Shown here piece after piece: positions 52,701 to 60,800 of a DNA stretch of 64,000 nt. Made by a program: the position numbers and the translations under genes. Source of the DNA: a bacterium (GTDB taxonomy: Bacteria; Acidobacteriota; Thermoanaerobaculia; Multivoradales; J023). Each line of letters starts with the position of its first letter. The stretch's first letter is position 1. The stretch spans positions 18,079 through 82,078 of the forward strand of contig JAAELT010000497.1 of assembly GCA_024226315.1 (NCBI GenBank), given 5' to 3'. The notes beneath the pieces were generated by a model, which saw only the letters and a program-made list of their open reading frames with translations, had not been told where the DNA came from and did not search any database.

Positions 52701-54431
52701 AGGTGCGGTGCCGCCTCCCGGGCCCGTGCCGAGAGGGGTCGAGTCGGTGGCGGTGTTATTCGAGAGGTCGGGATCGACGCCGCCCGAGCCGTCGTCGGCG
52801 ACCGTAGCGGTGTTGGTGATCGCATTCACCCCGGCGGCGACAGGCGACTCCACGTCCACCGCGAACGCGTAGCTTAGGGGAGCTGCGCCCGCGGGCACCA
52901 AGGTCACGCTCAGCGTACAGGTCGAGCCCGCCGCCACCCCCGAGCAACTCCACGCGCTGTCGCTCGAGGCGCCATCGAACCGTGCGTGCGCCGGCACGGT
53001 TTCCGTGACCGTCACCCCAGCAGCATCCTGGTTGCCCTGGTTCTGAACCGTCAGCGCGTAGACGATGGTGTCGCCGGCGTCGACCGTGACGCCACCATCG
53101 TCTTTCGACAGAGCCAGGTCGGGAGCCGTGCCACCACCAGGGCCTGTGCCGAGCGGCGTGGTGTCGGTGGCGGTGTTGTTGAAGGGAGCCAGATCAGCGC
53201 CGCCACTGCCGTCGTCTGAGACTGAGGCGTTGTTGTTGATCGCCGTGACGCCAGCCGGCACCGGCGAGACCACGTCGAAGGCGACCACCGCCTGCTGGGA
53301 CGGTGCCCCGGCCGCGACCGGGCCCAGCTGCAGCGTGCAGGCGCCGCCAGCGCAGCTCCACCCCGGGGAGCTCGCGCCCGCCGAGAAGGTCGTATTCGCC
53401 GGGATCGTGTCGGTGATCGTCACGCCGGAGGCGTCCTGAGTGCCGGCGTTGCCGACCGTCAGCGTGTAGGCCACGGTGCCCCCCGCATCGACGTTCACGC
53501 CGCCGTCGTCCTTCATCAGCACCAGGTCCGGCCCGGTGCCGCCGGCGAAGTCGATGGGCGTCACATCGGTGGCGGAGTCGCTAGAGGGATCGAGGTCGGG
53601 CTCTGAGCTGCCGTCGTCGGTGGCTGTGGCGGTGTTGCGGATCTCGCTCACTCCGGCCGCCAGCGGCAGGTCAACGGCAAACGCGATATCGAAGCTCTGG
53701 GGAGCATCGAGGACACCCAGGAAACCCACCGCCAGCGAGCAGGTCCCGCCGGAGCAGGACCAGCCCGGATGGCTTCCCGCGCTGCTGAACGTGGTGTTCT
53801 CGGGCACCGCGTCGGAGAGCACCACGCCGTCCGTGTTCTGGGTGCCCTCGTTGGCGACCGTGATCGTGTAGACGACCTGATCGCCCGCGCCAACGACCGC
53901 TCCGCCGTCGGTCTTGGTGACCACCAGGTCCGGACCGGTGTCCGGGCTGAACGGCGTGACGTCGAAGGCGAAGTTGTTCGAGGGGTCGAGATCCAGGCCA
54001 GACGAGCCGTCATCGCCCACGCGGACGGTATTGCGCATCGCCTGGGCCGCCGACGGTAGTGGGGAGATGACGTCGAAGGCGATCTGGACGGTCTGAGGCG
54101 GCGCGCCGGCGGCCACGGTAGCGAACGACAGAAAACAACTCACCAGCGGGTTGGAGCAGACCCAGGCAGGATCGCTCATCGCCGCGTTGAAGGTCACGTT
54201 CTCGGGCGCCACGTCCCTCAGCAGCACGCCCGTTGCCGTACCGCCGGCGTTCTCCAACGTAATGGCGTAAATCACGGTGTCGCCCGGGGTGGCGAGCACC
54301 CCGCCGTCGTCCTTGGTGACGATCAGATCGGGTGCCATGCCCCCCTGGGCATAGGCGCCCACTGCCAGCAGACCCAGGAGCAGCCCGATTCCGGCCCTTC
54401 GGAGGCGCCGCCGGCCAACCACTCCCCTCAT
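49704..54431 (-). CDS. DUF11-repeat surface protein with IPTL-CTERM-like tail
   Basis: ATG 54431 gives 1575 residues with a signal peptide (LRRAGIGLLLGLLAVGAYAQ). Ten tandem DUF11 domains of about 140 residues, each starting [GA]PDLxxxKxDGG and ending in a T-P-[IL] boundary, are followed by a degenerate eleventh (EPEVVAEKTDW). The C terminus is VDIPVLSPWGLVMFLMVLGG plus FAFWRLREER: a Pro-Ser-Pro-Trp-Gly motif, a hydrophobic helix and a basic end, as in IPTL-CTERM sorting signals processed for surface anchoring. The promoter at 54592-54619 carries the AGAGT operator shared with the trb operon, and its stop overlaps ssb. It may be an adhesin serving the conjugation machinery, which is inference from shared control. 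Confidence 0.88.
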   Translation of the reverse strand: MRGVVGRRRLRRAGIGLLLGLLAVGAYAQGGMAPDLIVTKDDGGVLATPGDTVIYAITLENAGGTATGVLLRDVAPENVTFNAAMSDPAWVCSNPLVSCFLSFATVAAGAPPQTVQIAFDVISPLPSAAQAMRNTVRVGDDGSSGLDLDPSNNFAFDVTPFSPDTGPDLVVTKTDGGAVVGAGDQVVYTITVANEGTQNTDGVVLSDAVPENTTFSSAGSHPGWSCSGGTCSLAVGFLGVLDAPQSFDIAFAVDLPLAAGVSEIRNTATATDDGSSEPDLDPSSDSATDVTPIDFAGGTGPDLVLMKDDGGVNVDAGGTVAYTLTVGNAGTQDASGVTITDTIPANTTFSAGASSPGWSCAGGACTLQLGPVAAGAPSQQAVVAFDVVSPVPAGVTAINNNASVSDDGSGGADLAPFNNTATDTTPLGTGPGGGTAPDLALSKDDGGVTVDAGDTIVYALTVQNQGNQDAAGVTVTETVPAHARFDGASSDSAWSCSGVAAGSTCTLSVTLVPAGAAPLSYAFAVDVESPVAAGVNAITNTATVADDGSGGVDPDLSNNTATDSTPLGTGPGGGTAPDLAVVKNDGGITADAGDTIVYTLSVQNEGNQDAAGVTVTETVPANAQFDASSSDSAWSCAGVVAGSTCTLSVSLVPAGTAPLSFLFAVDVDSPVAAGATEITNTATAADDGSGGVDPDPSNNTATDTTPLDTGPGGGTAPDLGLSKDDGGVTADAGDTVIYTLSLQNLGHQDASGVVITETVPAHVRFNAPASDGAWSCTGVSAGSTCTLNVPLVAADAAPLSFLLAVDVASPVAAGVTQLTNTATVIDDGSGGVDPDLSNNSATDSTPLGTGPGGDTAPDLAVVKSDGGVTADAGGTVVYTLSVENLGNQDASGVEMTDVVPDHTRFDALASDVGWSCPDSGPGSSCTFFISVLPAGSAPQDIQFAVTVDSPLAAGVTAVTNTATVDDDGTGGVDPDLSNNTASVTTPISSGPGGGTGPDLVLIKDDAGVSVGAGESVTYTLTVENVGNQHASGVVITDTVPANASFNSPASTPGWSCTAGTCTLGVGGVDVGAVALTVGITFVVDDPLPAGVTEISNTATVTDDGSGGADLDPADNTDTEITPISTGSGSGPDLVVTLDDGGALASAGEVVIHTVSVENVGNRGATGVVLEHIVPHHVAFESSASDSAWVCADVAPDSVCTLGVGALAVNDPAPSFEIAFRVDSPMSAGVREISASVTATDDGTNGTDLDPTDNSATESTPLRMGAGGTGPDLVVVKDDGGTTVKPDGLVLYTISVSNTGNQHASGVVVNDLIPELTTFSAVASGPEWGCGETTCSLLVGDVAAGAPSQVYVIGFVLSADVIDRREIENVVSVSDDGSGGEDLDPSDNSTSEATPIVAAPPPPVGEPEVVAEKTDWLVDGEPYGIEGLVIEYDVLVRNVGKAAALELTYSVALDPHTRYLEGSASSEGGLVIEQGGTFVVERRTLEPRDEMLIFYAVEVVDSDGLTEVQAQGRIESPHFTAVLTDDPDTPEPNDPTVTELGVGLGVVDIPVLSPWGLVMFLMVLGGFAFWRLREER

Positions 54432-54570
54432 CGGCTCAGACCCTCGCGCGGTTGCCCTGCCTTCAATCTCACCATGACGAGTCGAACGTTCGCGCCTGCT
54501 GCACATGCTGGTCCTCCTCCCTTGCGGGGTCGCACAAGAGCGCCTCGCCTTTCGCGCCGGCCGGCTCTTG

Positions 54571-54619
54571 TTAGAGTTCGTATTGACTCTTACTATACAT
54601 ACAAAATGAATCTAGTCAA
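54571..54619 (-). promoter_or_regulatory. Minus-strand promoter with AGAGT operator
   Basis: Read on the minus strand: -35 TTGACT (54619-54614), 16-bp spacer, -10 TATAGT (54597-54592), so transcription towards the DUF11 gene starts near 54585. The dyad TTAGAGT (54571-54577) / ACTCTTA covers the start site and matches the motif at the other two promoter regions of this block. Confidence 0.65.
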
Positions 54620-54678
54620 CGGCCACTCTCCAGGACCTATGGCTTCGAGGTACGCGAGACCGAGGCAGCGCCCTCGAT

Positions 54679-54693
54679 ACTCTGTAGTAGAGT
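54679..54693 (+). promoter_or_regulatory. AGAGT operator before the BlaI-type gene
   Basis: ACTCT-gtagt-AGAGT followed by TC forms a short dyad 43 bases before ATG 54736. The half-site AGAGTTC is the same as in the trb promoter. It probably mediates autoregulation. Confidence 0.5.
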
Positions 54694-54735
54694 TCTTCTG
54701 ACCGCGTGAGTGCTTCCCAAGCGAGCCGTCAAGTC

Positions 54736-55428
54736 ATGACAACCACCACGAGACCGCGTGCGGTCCAGCCTCCAGGCACGCTGCCCGAGCGACCGGCCGC
54801 CGGCGAATGGCCCGTGCTGCGGGCCTGCTGGCGCCTCGGCCCTGAAGCAGCGATGAACGACATCGTGCTCGAGGTACAGCGAGACGCGATCGTCGACTAC
54901 CGCTACATCCAAACGATGCTCAAGCGCCTCGTCGGCAAGGGCTACCTCAGCGTCGAAAAGAAAGGACCGCGGCGCAACGTCTGGTCGGCGGCGATCCCAG
55001 CCGATGAGGTGCTCGCCCAGGAGGTTCGGCTCTTCGTCGACCGGGTCGTCGGCCTCGAGCCGGGAAACATCCAGGTGCTCTATGACGCTCTCGACGATCT
55101 CAGGACGACCGGTCCCTTCGAATTCGTGACCGAGACCAGCCTGCCCCGCGAGCTGCGCGCGCGCTTGATCGCGTTTCTAGAGGGCTTCCTCAACCGCAAG
55201 CCAGAGCGCTGGGCGATCGCCTCCGTCGTGGGTCTGGCTCATGACTCTCTCGACGGCGAGCCGACGCTTTCGCGTGCCATCCGCTTGCTGGTGGCCGCGG
55301 GCGGCGACACGGTCGAGGCGGCCCGGAAGATCGTCGACGCGGCCGAAGAACTGGTCGCGGACAGTGAGGCGGCCGCCAAGGGCGAACTCCGGGAGATTCG
55401 CCAGACGCTCGACGCTCTGGCCTCGTAG
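54736..55428 (+). CDS. BlaI/MecI-type winged-helix repressor
   Basis: I prefer ATG 54736 (230 residues); a GTG at 54706 adds ten. Residues about 25-90 are a BlaI/MecI-like winged helix: EWPVLRACWRLGPEAAMNDI, then YIQTMLKRLVGKGYLSVEKK. The C-terminal 140 residues are helical, unlike the short dimerisation tail of BlaI, and lack the cleavage context seen in beta-lactamase systems; no blaR-like sensor protease lies nearby. Family members bind dyads in promoters and are inactivated by proteolysis or a ligand. Matching AGAGTTC dyads sit before this gene, at the divergent DUF11 promoter and at the trb promoter, so it is probably the switch for the whole conjugation block. Confidence 0.78.
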   Translation: MTTTTRPRAVQPPGTLPERPAAGEWPVLRACWRLGPEAAMNDIVLEVQRDAIVDYRYIQTMLKRLVGKGYLSVEKKGPRRNVWSAAIPADEVLAQEVRLFVDRVVGLEPGNIQVLYDALDDLRTTGPFEFVTETSLPRELRARLIAFLEGFLNRKPERWAIASVVGLAHDSLDGEPTLSRAIRLLVAAGGDTVEAARKIVDAAEELVADSEAAAKGELREIRQTLDALAS

Positions 55429-55488
55429 ACAGCACGCGGTCTGGCTTCCTCGACGCCCCTCCCGGGCTGCAACGCCTGAATCGCATTC

Positions 55489-55537
55489 TTGACTTAGAGT
55501 TCTTATATGTGCATAAAATGCACTTACACGAACTCTA
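55489..55537 (+). promoter_or_regulatory. trb operon promoter with AGAGTTC dyad
   Basis: TTGACT (55489-55494), a 17-bp spacer and CATAAA (55512-55517) form a sigma70-like promoter 31 bases before trbB. TAGAGTTC (55495-55502) and GAACTCTA (55530-55537) are perfect inverted repeats that bracket the -10, with an inner GTGCAT/ATGCAC dyad. A repressor bound here would block RNA polymerase. Confidence 0.72.
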
Positions 55538-55547
55538 GAATCTTCCA

Positions 55548-56531
55548 ATGAGCCACCAGTGGACCCCTGAACAGATCGCCCGCCACCGCGACTCGCTGCG
55601 CCGCGAGCTCGGCGAGGCCGTCGTGCGCGCGCTCGAAAACGACGACGTCACCGAGGTCCTGCTCAACGCCGACGGCCGGCTGTGGATCGACTACAGGTCG
55701 CGCGGCATGGTGCCGATGGGCGAGTCGATGTCGGCGCTCCAGGCTGCGGGCCTGATCTCGACTGTCGCCGGCCTTCTCGGCCGCGTGGTCGGAGAAAAGC
55801 AACCTGTTCTCGAAGCCGAGCTGCCTCTGGATGGCAGCAGGATCGAAGGCATTCTCCCGCCCCTGGTCTCAGCGCCCATCTTCGCCATCCGGAAACGCGC
55901 TACCGAGATCTACCCACTCGAGCGCTACCTCGCGGACGGCAGTCTCACCTCGGAGCAGGCCCAGATGCTGCGTCTCGGCATCCGTGCCCGGCTCAATCTC
56001 GTCGTGTCCGGGGGCCCGGGCAGCGGAAAAACCACCTTCGTCAACGCTCTCTTACGCGAGATGACCCGGCTCTCTACTCCCGGCGAGCGCTTCTGCATCC
56101 TCGAGGACACCTTCGAGCTGCAGTGCGAGGCCCCCAACCATGTCCTCCTCCACACCTCAGAAAGCGTCACCCTGCGGGCGCTCGTGCGCGCCAGCCTGCG
56201 CCTGCGCCCCGACCGTATCGTCATCGGAGAAGTCCGCGGAGCAGAAGCCTACGACTTGCTCAAAGCCTGGAACACCGGCAATCCCGGCGGCTGCGCCACG
56301 GTACACGCCAACGGCGCTCAGGATGCCCTGGAGCGCCTCGATCAGCTCGCCCAGGAAGCCGGCGTCCCCTCCCAGGCCCGCCTAGTCGCCTCGACCGTCC
56401 ACCTGGTCGCCCACATGGTCCGCGAGGGCCAGAGGCGCTACCTCCAGCAGCTCATCGCGGTCCGCGGCCACGACCAGGAGGCCGGCTACCTCATCGATTC
56501 CGCAACAGAAGACAAGGAGTCCCCAGCATGA
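55548..56531 (+). CDS. trbB: TrbB/VirB11-type secretion ATPase
   Basis: The 327-residue cytoplasmic hexameric ATPase powers pilus assembly and substrate transfer. Visible: an N-terminal domain (VTEVLLNADGRLWIDYR), Walker A SGGPGSGKTTFVN (about 152-164), the Asp box CILEDTFEL, Walker B region RIVIGEVRGAEAYDLLKAWN, and the His box GGCATVHANGA. Spacing and length match TrbB of P-type systems. It leads an operon in which each start overlaps the preceding stop down to the seventh gene, and it sits directly under the operator-bearing promoter. Stop overlaps trbC by 4 bp. Confidence 0.93.
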   Translation: MSHQWTPEQIARHRDSLRRELGEAVVRALENDDVTEVLLNADGRLWIDYRSRGMVPMGESMSALQAAGLISTVAGLLGRVVGEKQPVLEAELPLDGSRIEGILPPLVSAPIFAIRKRATEIYPLERYLADGSLTSEQAQMLRLGIRARLNLVVSGGPGSGKTTFVNALLREMTRLSTPGERFCILEDTFELQCEAPNHVLLHTSESVTLRALVRASLRLRPDRIVIGEVRGAEAYDLLKAWNTGNPGGCATVHANGAQDALERLDQLAQEAGVPSQARLVASTVHLVAHMVREGQRRYLQQLIAVRGHDQEAGYLIDSATEDKESPA

Positions 56532-56839
56532 AGATCAGCTCACGCGCCCTCTCCCTCGCCTGCCTCGTCCTCCTGCTCTTCCCCGGCACCGCCTTCGCCT
56601 CGACCGGCGGTCCCGCGATGCCCTGGGACACCGGCCTGCAGAACCTGGTCGACAACCTCACCGGCACGGTGGCGCGCCTGATGATCATCGCGGCGATCGT
56701 CGTCGCCGGAATTACCTGGGCCTTCACCGAGCACGGCACCGGCGGCCGCAAGCTCTCCCAGATCGTCTTCGGCGGGGGCGTGGCGCTAGCCGCTGTCTCC
56801 TTCCTAGCCAACCTGGGCTTCACGGGAGCCATGGTGTGA
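56528..56839 (+). CDS. trbC: TrbC/VirB2-type pilin precursor
   Basis: It starts at ATG 56528 inside the trbB stop (ATGA); the longer frame from 55682 is a shadow of trbB. The 103 residues have a signal peptide (LACLVLLLFPGTAFA) and two hydrophobic helices (ARLMIIAAIVVAGITWAF; GGVALAAVSFLANLGFTG), the standard VirB2/TrbC form. Pilin monomers are inserted in the inner membrane and assembled into the conjugative pilus. Whether it is cyclised like RP4 TrbC cannot be told from sequence. Confidence 0.9.
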   Translation: MKISSRALSLACLVLLLFPGTAFASTGGPAMPWDTGLQNLVDNLTGTVARLMIIAAIVVAGITWAFTEHGTGGRKLSQIVFGGGVALAAVSFLANLGFTGAMV

Positions 56840-57159
56840 GCGAAACAGGTCTGAAGACCCCGCTTCACCCGTCTCTCGTGCGCCCGATCCTCCTGGCCGG
56901 CGCCGAGCGCGAGCTGGTTTTGATCAACGCAGTCGTCATCGCAGTGCTGGTGCTGGGCATCGGTCCGCATCCGCTGAGCCTGCTCACTGCTGCGCTGCTG
57001 GCCACTGTCGGTCACTCCGGCCTCGTGCTGGCGGCCCGTTACGACTCCCAGATGTGGCGCGTCTACTCGCGCCACGTGGTCCACCGCACCTACTACCCGG
57101 CCCGCGCTCTCTACGGTGCCCCGCTGCCACCGATCCACCCCTTCAACACCACTCACTGA
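56836..57159 (+). CDS. trbD: TrbD/VirB3-type inner-membrane protein
   Basis: GTG 56836 overlaps the trbC stop; 107 residues. It begins with the usual LHPSLVRPILLAGAERELV segment and has two membrane helices (about 30-70: INAVVIAVLVLGIG; LLTAALLATVGHSGLVLA), then a short cytoplasmic tail with YYPARALYG. VirB3-family proteins couple the VirB4 ATPase to the membrane, and the next gene is that ATPase, overlapping by one base (TGATG). Confidence 0.88.
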   Translation: MSETGLKTPLHPSLVRPILLAGAERELVLINAVVIAVLVLGIGPHPLSLLTAALLATVGHSGLVLAARYDSQMWRVYSRHVVHRTYYPARALYGAPLPPIHPFNTTH

Positions 57160-59591
57160 TGCTGCTCCCAGAGCACCGCCGCAGGCCCAAGGGCCTGGCC
57201 GACCTGCTGCCCTGGGGAGCGCTCGTCGCTGACGGCGTCACCGTCAACAAGGACGGCAGCCTGCTCGCCGGCTTCGCCTACCGCGGGCCCGACGTCGACT
57301 CAGCCACTGATGAGGAGCTCTCAGCGCTTGCCCGCCACCTGAACCAGGCCTTCCTGCCGCTCGGTGGCGACTGGATGCTCCACGTCGACGCGGTGCGCTC
57401 GCCCGCGGCTGGCTATCCGCCCCCGGGCGCCTTCCCCGACCCCGTGACGGCGGCGATCGACGAGGAGAGGCGCCGTCAGTACTCGCGCGCTCACGGGAAC
57501 TTCGAGACCCGCTACGTGCTCACCGTCACCCACATGCCGCCTCCCGAGACGCACGCGAAGGCTATGGGGTGGTTCATCGAGGGCGCCGAGGAGCGCGCCT
57601 TCGACTACCGCGAGCACCTGCGCCTCTTCGAGCGCCGCTTGGACGACTTCGAAGACCTGCTCTCAGCGCGCCTCGAGATCGACCGCCTCGACTCAGAAGC
57701 TCTGGCCGCCCACCTCCACTTGTGCGTCACCGGCCTCGACCACAAGGTCCGCTTGACAGACCCGCCCTGCTACCTCGATGTGCTGCTCGCCTCCCAAGAC
57801 TTCTCAGGCGGCTTCGCGCCCAGGATCGGCCGCCACCACATCGCACCCATCGGCATCACCGGCTTCCCCCTCCACTCGCTGCCCGGCATGCTCGACTTCC
57901 TGAATCGCCTGGCGCTCCCCTACCGATTCTCGAGCCGCTGGCTGCCGCTCGACCCCGAGACAGCAACCAAGCACATCCGGCGCTACCGCCGGAAGTGGTG
58001 GCAGAAGCGCCGCGGCCTCTCGGGCCTCCTCTCAGATGTCCTGCGCCCCCAAGCGGCCCCGAAGCAGCAGCGCTTCGCCAACCGCGACGCCGTGCGCATG
58101 GCCGAGGACGCGGACGAAGCCATGGCCGAGGCCGCCTCCCATCAGGTCGCCTACGGCTACTACACGCCGGTCCTGGTACTGATGAGCGAGGACACTAGAG
58201 ACCTGCAGGAAGCCACTCGCCAGGTCCTGCGCGAGCTGCGAAACCACGGCTTCAGCGCCCGACTCGAAGAGGTCAACGCCATCGAAGCCTACCTGGGGAC
58301 GCTCCCGGGCCATGGCTACCCCAACGTCCGCCGCCCACTGGTTTCGACCCGCAACCTGGCCGACCTGCTGCCGGCCACGAGTGTCTGGGCGGGTCTCGCA
58401 ACAAATCCATGCCCGTTCTTCCCCGACAGCTCCCCGGCGCTGCTCTGGGCCGCCACCTCCGGCTCAACACCCTTTCGCCTCAACCTCCACGTCTCAGACG
58501 TCGGCCACACGCTGGTGATCGGCCCCACCGGCTCGGGCAAGTCGACACTGCTAGGCCTGATCGAGGCCCAGTGGTTCCGCTACGAGGACGCCCAGGTCTT
58601 CGTCTTCGACAAGGGCTACTCCGCTATGCCGCTCACGAAGGCCGCCGGCGGCGACCACTACGCCATCGCCGGCGAGCGCGACGAGGATCTTTCCTTCTAC
58701 CCGCTGGCCGGCATCGACGACCCCAGGGAACGCGCCTGGGCGGCGGAGTGGCTCGAAGTGCTGTTCGACCTGCTGGGCCTGGAGATCGCGCCGCGCGAGA
58801 GGACGGCTATTCATGATGCGCTCGAACTGCTCGCGGCCTCGCCCTCGCGCACCCTCACGGACCTCGAGATCCGCCTCCAGTCGGAGTCACTGCGGGAAGC
58901 CATCCGGCCCTACACGCTCAACGGCACGCTCGGCTCGCTGCTCGATGCGGAGTCCGACGGCCTGAGCGAGAACCGCTTCTCGGTCTTCGAGATGAGCCAC
59001 CTGATGGAGCTGAAAGAAAAGGTCGTCGTGCCAGTGCTGCTCTACCTCTTCCACCGCATCGAGCAGCGCCTCGACGGGCGACCGACGCTGCTGGTGATCG
59101 ACGAGGCATGGACCTTCCTGATGCACGGCCTGTTCGCAGAGCGCATCCAGACCTGGCTCAAGGAGCTGCGCAAGAAGAACGCATCGGTCGTCTTCTCGAC
59201 CCAGAGCCTGGCGGATATCCATCGGTCTGAGAAGCGCTACGTCATCTACGAGTCCTGCCCCACCAAGATCTTCCTGCCCAACCCTGAGGCTGTGACCGAC
59301 CACGTGCGCGAGCTCTATCGAGAGATCGGCCTCAACGCCCGCGAGATCGAGACCGTCGCCTCGGCCGTGCCGAAGCGCGACTACTACTACACCGCGATCC
59401 ACGGCCGCCGGCTCATCGACCTGACCCTCGGGCCCCTGGCGCTGTCCTTTGTCGGCGCGAGCGACAAGGACAGCCTGAGGCGCATCGCCCAGCTCGAACA
59501 AAACCACTCAGGCGCCTGGCCTGTCGCCTGGCTCGAAGAGCGCGGCCTCGAAAGATGGGCCGCGGAGCTACTCGAAAGGAGACCCACATGA
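57159..59591 (+). CDS. trbE: TrbE/VirB4-type secretion ATPase
   Basis: ATG 57159 gives 810 residues; the frame is open upstream but that part overlaps trbD. Walker A GPTGSGKSTLLG lies near residue 455, Walker B LLVIDEAWTFLM near 645, followed by STQSLADIHRS. The N-terminal CagE/TrbE domain precedes it (about 100-330). VirB4 ATPases energise pilus biogenesis and are the most conserved T4SS component, so this is the best gene for placing the element phylogenetically. It overlaps trbJ by 4 bp. Confidence 0.94.
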   Translation: MLLPEHRRRPKGLADLLPWGALVADGVTVNKDGSLLAGFAYRGPDVDSATDEELSALARHLNQAFLPLGGDWMLHVDAVRSPAAGYPPPGAFPDPVTAAIDEERRRQYSRAHGNFETRYVLTVTHMPPPETHAKAMGWFIEGAEERAFDYREHLRLFERRLDDFEDLLSARLEIDRLDSEALAAHLHLCVTGLDHKVRLTDPPCYLDVLLASQDFSGGFAPRIGRHHIAPIGITGFPLHSLPGMLDFLNRLALPYRFSSRWLPLDPETATKHIRRYRRKWWQKRRGLSGLLSDVLRPQAAPKQQRFANRDAVRMAEDADEAMAEAASHQVAYGYYTPVLVLMSEDTRDLQEATRQVLRELRNHGFSARLEEVNAIEAYLGTLPGHGYPNVRRPLVSTRNLADLLPATSVWAGLATNPCPFFPDSSPALLWAATSGSTPFRLNLHVSDVGHTLVIGPTGSGKSTLLGLIEAQWFRYEDAQVFVFDKGYSAMPLTKAAGGDHYAIAGERDEDLSFYPLAGIDDPRERAWAAEWLEVLFDLLGLEIAPRERTAIHDALELLAASPSRTLTDLEIRLQSESLREAIRPYTLNGTLGSLLDAESDGLSENRFSVFEMSHLMELKEKVVVPVLLYLFHRIEQRLDGRPTLLVIDEAWTFLMHGLFAERIQTWLKELRKKNASVVFSTQSLADIHRSEKRYVIYESCPTKIFLPNPEAVTDHVRELYREIGLNAREIETVASAVPKRDYYYTAIHGRRLIDLTLGPLALSFVGASDKDSLRRIAQLEQNHSGAWPVAWLEERGLERWAAELLERRPT

Positions 59592-60364
59592 AGACGAAAC
59601 GCCCGTCCCGCATCCTGCCCTTCGCGCTGATGGTCCTGCTGCTCGCCCTGCCGGCTCAGCGAATCATCGGCGCAGCTCCGGTGATCGACGTCTCGAACCT
59701 CATCCAGAACATCCTCCAGGTCGTCCACGCGGTCACCCAGATCAGCCATCTGATCGACCAGCTCGAGACCATGGAGCGCAACCTCGAGCGCATCGAGGAC
59801 CCGAACTGGCGCGAGCTCGGCGAGCACTTCCTCTATCTCGACGAGCTCGCCGCCCAGGGCGAGTCGCTCACCTACGCCGACGAAGAAGTCTTCGAACGCT
59901 ACCGCGAGCTCCTCGCGGGTTTCGAAGCCATGGAGCCCGGGCACTTCGAGGCCACCTACGGCCACTGGACCACCGTGGCGCTCGACACCTTCGCCGCGAC
60001 GCTCTCCTCCGCGAGCGCGCAAGCGGTGGAATACGCCACCACCCAGGAGCAGCTCGACGAGCTGCGCGAGATCGCCGATTCAGCGGACGGCAACCTCGAA
60101 GCCTTGAGCGCCTCGAACATGCTCCAGGGCCACATCGCCCAGGAGACCGCCAAGCTCAACCAGCTCCTCGCCTCCCAGATGAGCGCGCAAAACGTCTACT
60201 ACGGCGTGCGCCTCAACGCCGAGGCCAACCGGGAAGCCACCACCCGCACCCTGGTCGACGAAGCCCACGAGCCCTTCCATCCCTACACCGGCCTGGACGG
60301 CTTCACCGGCATTCCCGCCGACTGGCCCTTTCCCTGCTACGGCTGCGCGAGGGACACACGATGA
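59588..60364 (+). CDS. trbJ: TrbJ/VirB5-like periplasmic protein
   Basis: The protein has 258 residues, with signal peptide ILPFALMVLLLALPAQRIIG. The mature protein is long and helical: VIDVSNLIQNILQVVHAVTQ and QISHLIDQLETMERNLERI near the N terminus are typical of TrbJ, and AQETAKLNQLLASQMSAQN near 185 is the second conserved block. The end contains CYGCARDTR. VirB5/TrbJ proteins sit at the pilus tip or in the periplasm and help cell contact. Starts and ends within 4-bp overlaps with the neighbouring genes. Confidence 0.85.
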   Translation: MKTKRPSRILPFALMVLLLALPAQRIIGAAPVIDVSNLIQNILQVVHAVTQISHLIDQLETMERNLERIEDPNWRELGEHFLYLDELAAQGESLTYADEEVFERYRELLAGFEAMEPGHFEATYGHWTTVALDTFAATLSSASAQAVEYATTQEQLDELREIADSADGNLEALSASNMLQGHIAQETAKLNQLLASQMSAQNVYYGVRLNAEANREATTRTLVDEAHEPFHPYTGLDGFTGIPADWPFPCYGCARDTR

Positions 60365-60795
60365 TCCAACGACTCAAAGCGTCCATCAGCCTCATCATCC
60401 TCGCCGCCTGGACCTCCCTCGGCGCCTGGACCTCCAGCTGCGCTCCGGCCCCGCCCGAGGAGCTCGACCCGCTGGCCTCGCTGGCCTCGCCCGAGCTGTC
60501 GGCCACCTACACGGCCGACTACTGGAACGCCCAAGCCGTCCAGGGCTCGGCAATCTGGCAGCAAGCTATCGAGCTGTGCCGCGACGACGGCCGCCGCCTG
60601 CTGCCCAACTGCACCACGGTCAACCAGATTCACTTCCTGCGGGCCCTGCGCGAGTCCGCGAAGCGCACGTCGAAGCCCTACGACGGCCAGGACGGCGCCC
60701 CCTTCCCCGGCCTCCTGGTCCGCGCCCTCGAGTCAGGGATCAACACCGAGCCGCAGGCGGTCGAAGAGACCCAGGGCCCGGAGCAGCAGGAGTAG
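60361..60795 (+). CDS. Small exported protein in the trbK position
   Basis: The 144-residue protein has a signal sequence (LKASISLIILAAWTSLGAWT) followed by SSCAPAPPEEL; Cys about 27 could be a lipidated Cys after a weak lipobox. The mature part carries two further Cys (ELCRDDGRRLLPNC) and ends in an acidic Gln/Glu tail. Between trbJ and trbL, P-type systems usually encode TrbK, a small lipoprotein for entry exclusion. Position and size fit, but the sequence does not prove homology. Confidence 0.65.
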   Translation: MIQRLKASISLIILAAWTSLGAWTSSCAPAPPEELDPLASLASPELSATYTADYWNAQAVQGSAIWQQAIELCRDDGRRLLPNCTTVNQIHFLRALRESAKRTSKPYDGQDGAPFPGLLVRALESGINTEPQAVEETQGPEQQE

Positions 60796-60800
60796 CGCCC

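Noticed and set aside
49704..54431. Tandem DNA repeats of about 420 bp as a separate repeat element
   Set aside because: They are simply the DUF11 protein domains, diverged at the DNA level.
55682..56839. 385-codon ORF starting inside trbB
   Set aside because: Only its last 103 codons, from ATG 56528, are coding (trbC); the rest is an alternative frame of trbB.
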